From NCBI GenBank assembly GCA_019136395.1, contig JAGVUH010000180.1, positions 1-9,353 on the forward strand: a DNA stretch of 9,353 nt. The letters run 5' to 3'. How positions within the stretch are numbered: the first letter of the stretch is position 1; the number at the start of each line of letters is the position of its first letter. This DNA is from Gammaproteobacteria bacterium. Lineage in GTDB: Bacteria; Pseudomonadota; Gammaproteobacteria; Chromatiales; Chromatiaceae. A program made the position numbers and the translations under genes. Below the pieces are notes generated by a model. That model saw only the letters and a program-made list of their open reading frames with translations, was not told where the DNA came from and searched no databases. Shown piece after piece: positions 7,701 through 9,353 of the stretch.

Positions 7701-7875
7701 GGACCAGGACGGCGACCGTCAGCAGGGGGACAATGTTGTAGAGGCCCCCGTCCACCCAAGGCAGGTAGGCCCCTGGCGGACGCACCCAGACGAAGGCCGC
7801 GAAGATGGCGACCAAGACGAGCTGCAAAAGCAGCAGGGCAAGCATCGACCGCCGGCTAGCGGATTCACTCAGCAT
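4756..7875 (-). CDS. Hybrid sensor histidine kinase: membrane sensor-PAS-HisKA-HATPase-REC-Hpt
   Basis: The product is 1039 residues from the ATG at 7875, chosen because GGAG sits 5 bases upstream; a longer frame starting from TTG at 7944 lacks support. Residues about 11-330 hold nine or ten hydrophobic helices, a MASE-like sensor I cannot place in a named family. PAS lies at about 345-465. The DHp helix has phospho-acceptor His489 in [10 protein letters not shown]. The HATPase domain shows an N-box (NLIGNAIKF, Asn606), DTGIG (Asp638) and GGTGLGL (about 667). The receiver domain has acidic pair Asp738/739, phospho-acceptor Asp784 (MDLQMP) and Lys836. A Pro/Ala/Gly-rich linker spans about 855-922. 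The C-terminal Hpt domain has His979 ([11 protein letters not shown]). All phosphorelay residues are present in one inner-membrane polypeptide, as in ArcB/BarA-type kinases. No partner regulator is adjacent. Residues 111-138 contain [13 protein letters not shown] twice. The ligand and the output are unknown. Confidence 0.93.
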   Translation of the reverse strand: MLSESASRRSMLALLLLQLVLVAIFAAFVWVRPPGAYLPWVDGGLYNIVPLLTVAVLVLRALRGGPQARAWGILAAAYLFYALGEVWWALEGRLDEQPLPLPLEDALWLIYYPLVFWSIGHLTLNYYPLVFWSIGHLTSQGENQVRRRHRTYLDALVMGSGAFTLLALLTQAWQIDLALDEPDSSVMLSAIYVGLDLALIILSLLLVFIQDFRIARGWWLLLAGLLAFGLADTLYWIQLAQDAYVEGSWLDLGWLFASLSISGAALAGLSPLTTTQSRTLRGILPAAVAVLAAVAALHWSSESLFSQFARVAATATLFLALARLTYAIRDATLAEAAAQASKDRSDHLLRSAPVPLGLTDAQDRIRLVNDAYERLFGFTREEVPLLRDWYRRVYPDPAYRREVRAIWEESIRQAQAGQGPIGPQECRVARGDGEIRHVEISAVEFDGGLLTAFTDITARKAAEERLVQAQRLAEEASRAKSAFLAHMSHEIRTPLYSVLGLAQMVGREPLSANQREMLDRIQAAGQSLLGIIDDILDLSRIEAGKLAIEVQPLDLAALLAKLEGLLAPKAQAEGLSLRIHRPMKALGPLQGDPLRLEQVLTNLIGNAIKFTDVGLVVVEVEVLARSAREVRLRFAVHDTGIGIAPEVLKDLFTPFTQGDRRITRSYGGTGLGLAISKRLVELMGGRIGAESAPGKGSTFWFELPLQRATADAPAHLGQASSAPGSGLALAGLRFLVVDDSDTHRVLLRQALTLEGARVATAVNGQQAVQRLAATPAGYDAVLMDLQMPVMDGLTATRQIRGALGLRSLPVIALTAGVLPEQRQAALAAGVDAVLTKPLDLDQIASLLRQWLPDRDVQPEPTATASGVGAEPAADPDPAVPAPEPFPTASGPGLMALPAAEPGSVPGPTAALGGDPGPSGSDFPSIPGIHPIKAARLFRGNRALFRQLLAGLGPKYGEVVAATRADLAQGERAGAARRLHQLSGYAANLCALELQRQAGLLEEAILQGETDLDERLGDLELNLADLISASGPWLSPDPDS
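7462..7545. repeat. 45-bp-period in-frame tandem duplication inside the sensor kinase gene
   Basis: The 39 bases at 7462-7500 recur at 7507-7545 with three differences, separated by a 6-base spacer, so the period is 45 bp. On the coding (minus) strand both copies encode [13 protein letters not shown]. All three differences are third-position synonymous changes (CCG/CCA, ATC/ATT, CAC/CAT). The result is 15 extra residues in the predicted fourth membrane segment of the sensor domain. Confidence 0.9.
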
Positions 7876-7880
7876 GATTT

Positions 7881-7884
7881 CTCC
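7881..7884 (-). promoter_or_regulatory. Ribosome binding site for the sensor kinase
   Basis: On the minus strand GGAG precedes the ATG at 7875 by 5 bases (GGAGAAATCATG). This decides the start against the longer TTG-initiated frame. Confidence 0.65.
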
Positions 7885-7956
7885 GCCCTCTCCGGGCCGG
7901 GCATGGCGGGCTGGGCAGCCCCAGGAAGACCGGATGGGCGCCAAAGGCCCGGGACC

Positions 7957-8104
7957 CGACCGAAAGGGCGAAGTATTGCCCGTTTCGCGGGGGAAATCGC
8001 AACCGTGAATGCACCGGGAATGCGCCGGGTTGCTGGCTGAAATGCTTCAGCGCCGGGAATGCGCCGGGTTGCTGGCGGAAATGCTTCAGCTCACGACCGA
8101 AAGG
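7957..8104. repeat. 11-bp direct repeat flanking the tandem array
   Basis: CGACCGAAAGG occurs at 7957-7967 and again at 8094-8104, on either side of the 39-bp tandem repeat. The distal copy is part of a short dyad (GACC-GAAA-GGTC, 8095-8106) immediately after the DUF47 stop. It could be a paired protein site, a relic of a duplication or insertion, or chance. Confidence 0.55.
8012..8089. repeat. Two-copy 39-bp tandem repeat upstream of the sensor kinase
   Basis: Bases 8012-8050 and 8051-8089 are directly adjacent 39-bp copies differing at only two positions (A/G at the second base, T/G at the 27th). They lie in the 231-bp gap between the DUF47 stop and the sensor kinase start. Within and just before the array the motif GAATGCRCCGGG occurs three times, at 8007, 8018 and 8057. 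The first copy ends in a small dyad, CTGAA-ATGC-TTCAG (8037-8050), which the second copy breaks by one base. No coding role is supported. The rest of this gap holds no gene that I can see. Confidence 0.9.
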
Positions 8105-8106
8105 TC

Positions 8107-8733
8107 TCAGGCGTGCTTGATGACCAGGGATTCCAGGATGCCGGCGATGCGCCCGGCGCCGTCCAGGGCGGTCTCAAGGCGGTCGAGGAGGTGCGACCAG
8201 CGCAGCAGGGGCAGGGGATGGGTCGCCGCGGCCTCCTCCTCGTAGAGCTCGCCCAGGGCCACCAGCAGCAGGCTGTCGCTCTCCTCGGTGAGGCGCTCCA
8301 CCGCGGCCACCTCCGGGGCGAGGGGCTCGCCACGCCGCAGCTTGGCGAGCATGAGCGCCGCCAGCTCCAGCATCTCCACCAGGTTCGCCGCCAGGGAGTT
8401 GGCCGCCGGGCGCGGGGCGGTGAAGCCGTATAGGCTGGCCCGGGCGGCCACCGCCACCAGGGCGCGGGTGGTCTCCTCCAGGGCCAGGCTAAGGGCGTGG
8501 AGGTCGGCGCGCTCCAGGGGCAGCAGGCGGGTCAGGCCCAGCTCCCGGCCGACCGTGCGGAAGGTCAGGCGCGCCGCCTGCTCCAGGTCCCGCACCCGGC
8601 CCGCCGCCGCGCCCGCGGCCGCCGGGTCGGCGAGGACGGTCTGGAGCTCCCCGGCGGCCTGGATCAGCAGGGCGAACTGCCGTTCCAGCAGTCGGCCAAA
8701 GGGGAAGGCGGGACCCAGCAGCGAAAAGGCCAT
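8107..8733 (-). CDS. DUF47/PhoU-like protein (YkaA-type)
   Basis: The product is 208 residues from the ATG at 8733, with a weak AGG 9 bases upstream; an in-frame TTG at 8742 would add three residues. The protein is cytosolic and almost entirely alpha-helical, with long Leu/Ala/Glu-rich helices and no membrane segment or signal. The start (LLGPAFPFGRLLERQFALLIQ), the helical middle, and the end (RIAGILESLVIKHA), which parallels the family's typical '...EGIVLKHA' terminus, point to the DUF47 family. That family is related to PhoU and is usually encoded beside a low-affinity Pit phosphate permease. No pit gene is next to it here: the downstream neighbour is the sensor kinase and the upstream one is an RND pump. 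The sequence is more Ala-rich and diverged than typical members, so the family call is probable rather than certain. A role in phosphate or metal transport control would be inference. Confidence 0.65.
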   Translation of the reverse strand: MAFSLLGPAFPFGRLLERQFALLIQAAGELQTVLADPAAAGAAAGRVRDLEQAARLTFRTVGRELGLTRLLPLERADLHALSLALEETTRALVAVAARASLYGFTAPRPAANSLAANLVEMLELAALMLAKLRRGEPLAPEVAAVERLTEESDSLLLVALGELYEEEAAATHPLPLLRWSHLLDRLETALDGAGRIAGILESLVIKHA

Positions 8734-8769
8734 GAATGTCAACCTGGTAAAGTTGCCGGCAGCCGATGG

Positions 8770-8782
8770 CCGCCAAGGGCGG
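8770..8782. other. Small perfect hairpin upstream of the DUF47 gene
   Basis: CCGCC-AAG-GGCGG forms a 5-bp stem with a 3-base loop, 36 bases ahead of the DUF47-like start, within its probable 5' leader. Given the GC content it may be chance. There is no T-run to make it a terminator. Confidence 0.25.
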
Positions 8783-8836
8783 TTGCTGCCTTAAGAACAC
8801 CCCATCTCATGAAAGTGAGGAGCACCCAGCCAGCCG

Positions 8837-8855
8837 CCGGGCCGTAGCGGGCCGG
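8837..8855 (-). terminator. Weak candidate terminator hairpin after the RND gene
   Basis: CCGGGCC (8837-8843) and GGGCCGG (8849-8855) pair with one mismatch around a 5-base loop. The hairpin starts 27 bases past the RND stop on the minus strand. No U-tract follows, so intrinsic termination is only suggested. Confidence 0.25.
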
Positions 8856-8882
8856 GGTGGCAGGAAGCCGCGGCGTCAGGAT

Positions 8883-9353
8883 TCATCGGCTCACCCCCTC
8901 ACCCTGCTCCTGGCCGGATGGATCCGCCATCCCGCCCGCGGGCCGGCGCCGCCGCGCCAGCCAGCGGGAGAACTGGTCCACGTAGAGATAAAAGACGGGG
9001 GTCACGAACAGGGTCAGGAGCTGGGAGAACAGCAGCCCGCCCACCACCGCCACCCCCAGGGACTGGCGCGCCTCGCCCCCGGCGCCCCAGCCGATGGCGA
9101 TGGGCAGGGTGCCGAAGAGGGCGGCGAGGGTGGTCATCATGATGGGCCGGAAGCGCGTCAGGCAGGCGGCGTGGATGGCCTCCCGGCTGCTCAGGCCCCG
9201 GGCGCGCTCCGCCTCCAGGGCGAAGTCCACCATCATGATGCCGTTCTTCTTGACGATGCCGATGAGCATGATGATGCCCACGTAGGCGTACATGTCCAGA
9301 TCCAGGCCGAGCAGCTTGAGGGCCGCCAGGGCGCCGAAGCCTGCCAGGGGCAG
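8883..9353 (-). CDS. RND efflux transporter (MdtB/MdtC-like AcrB family), C-terminal part
   Basis: The frame is open to the window edge and gives the last 156 residues. RND inner-membrane pumps are about 1,000-1,050 residues, so most of the gene lies beyond 9353. The visible part is the final membrane block: [21 protein letters not shown], then [18 protein letters not shown], the helix [15 protein letters not shown], and [22 protein letters not shown]. These are signature stretches of the HAE-1 RND family, and the RFRPIMMTT and SQLLTL wording is closest to MdtB/MdtC. A basic then polar tail (RWLARRRRP to the end) closes the protein. It would export drugs, bile-salt-like compounds or other amphiphiles by proton antiport with a membrane-fusion protein and an outer-membrane channel, presumably encoded upstream outside the window. 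The proton-relay residues of TM4 and TM10 are not visible. The frame is intact throughout. Confidence 0.9.
   Translation of the reverse strand: MPLAGFGALAALKLLGLDLDMYAYVGIIMLIGIVKKNGIMMVDFALEAERARGLSSREAIHAACLTRFRPIMMTTLAALFGTLPIAIGWGAGGEARQSLGVAVVGGLLFSQLLTLFVTPVFYLYVDQFSRWLARRRRPAGGMADPSGQEQGEGVSR

Noticed and set aside
7876..7944. Longer N-terminus of the sensor kinase from TTG at 7944
   Set aside because: The extra residues are Pro/Gly/Arg-rich leader sequence. The ATG at 7875 has a well-spaced GGAG and leads straight into the first membrane helix.
7972..8002. Possible sigma-70 promoter for the sensor kinase (minus strand TTGCGA, 19 bp, AATACT)
   Set aside because: Both boxes match only four of six positions and the spacing is long. 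It is not strong enough to annotate without transcript data.
8009..8245. Plus-strand frame encoding RECAGLLAEMLQ twice
   Set aside because: The repeat is conspicuous only because the tandem unit is 39 bp. The frame runs antisense into the DUF47 gene and has no convincing ribosome binding site. The minus-strand frame through the repeat is also open but lacks a start.
8288..8794. 168-codon plus-strand frame opposite the DUF47 gene
   Set aside because: It is an Arg/Ala/Ser-rich shadow of GC-rich coding DNA with no domain.

Overview
The window is GC-rich, densely packed chromosomal DNA. The protein set is Gram-negative proteobacterial: an outer-membrane patatin-barrel protein, an inner-membrane RND pump and a hybrid sensor kinase. 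Composition and protein style suggest a high-GC gammaproteobacterium, perhaps of the purple sulfur (Chromatiales) type, but no marker gene here proves it. I see no rRNA, tRNA, CRISPR array or transposase.

Left part, plus strand (1-4721). The tail of a metallophosphoesterase overlaps by one base a protein that fuses a Ser/Thr-kinase-like domain to a universal stress (UspA) domain. After a 111-bp gap holding a very C-rich tract (a G-quadruplex-type motif on the minus strand), there is a secreted patatin phospholipase with a POTRA-like region and an outer-membrane barrel, of the PlpD (type Vd) kind. A MarC-family membrane protein follows.

Right part, minus strand (4756-9353). Convergent to marC is a 1039-residue hybrid histidine kinase: multi-TM sensor, PAS, DHp, HATPase, receiver, Pro/Ala/Gly-rich linker and Hpt. 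Its membrane region carries an in-frame 45-bp tandem duplication. Its 231-bp upstream gap carries a separate 39-bp tandem duplication. Further upstream lie a DUF47/PhoU-like protein with no phosphate transporter beside it, and the C-terminus of an MdtB/MdtC-like RND efflux transporter that runs off the window.

The first two genes look translationally coupled and may form a phosphatase/kinase-USP signalling pair. The hybrid kinase has a full phosphorelay chain in one polypeptide, but no response regulator is visible beside it. The remaining genes are envelope or transport functions with no shared pathway that I can support. I do not see a clear new defence or mobile system. The most unusual items are the degenerate kinase-USP fusion, the G-rich motif upstream of the patatin gene, and the two short in-frame-length tandem duplications around the sensor kinase.
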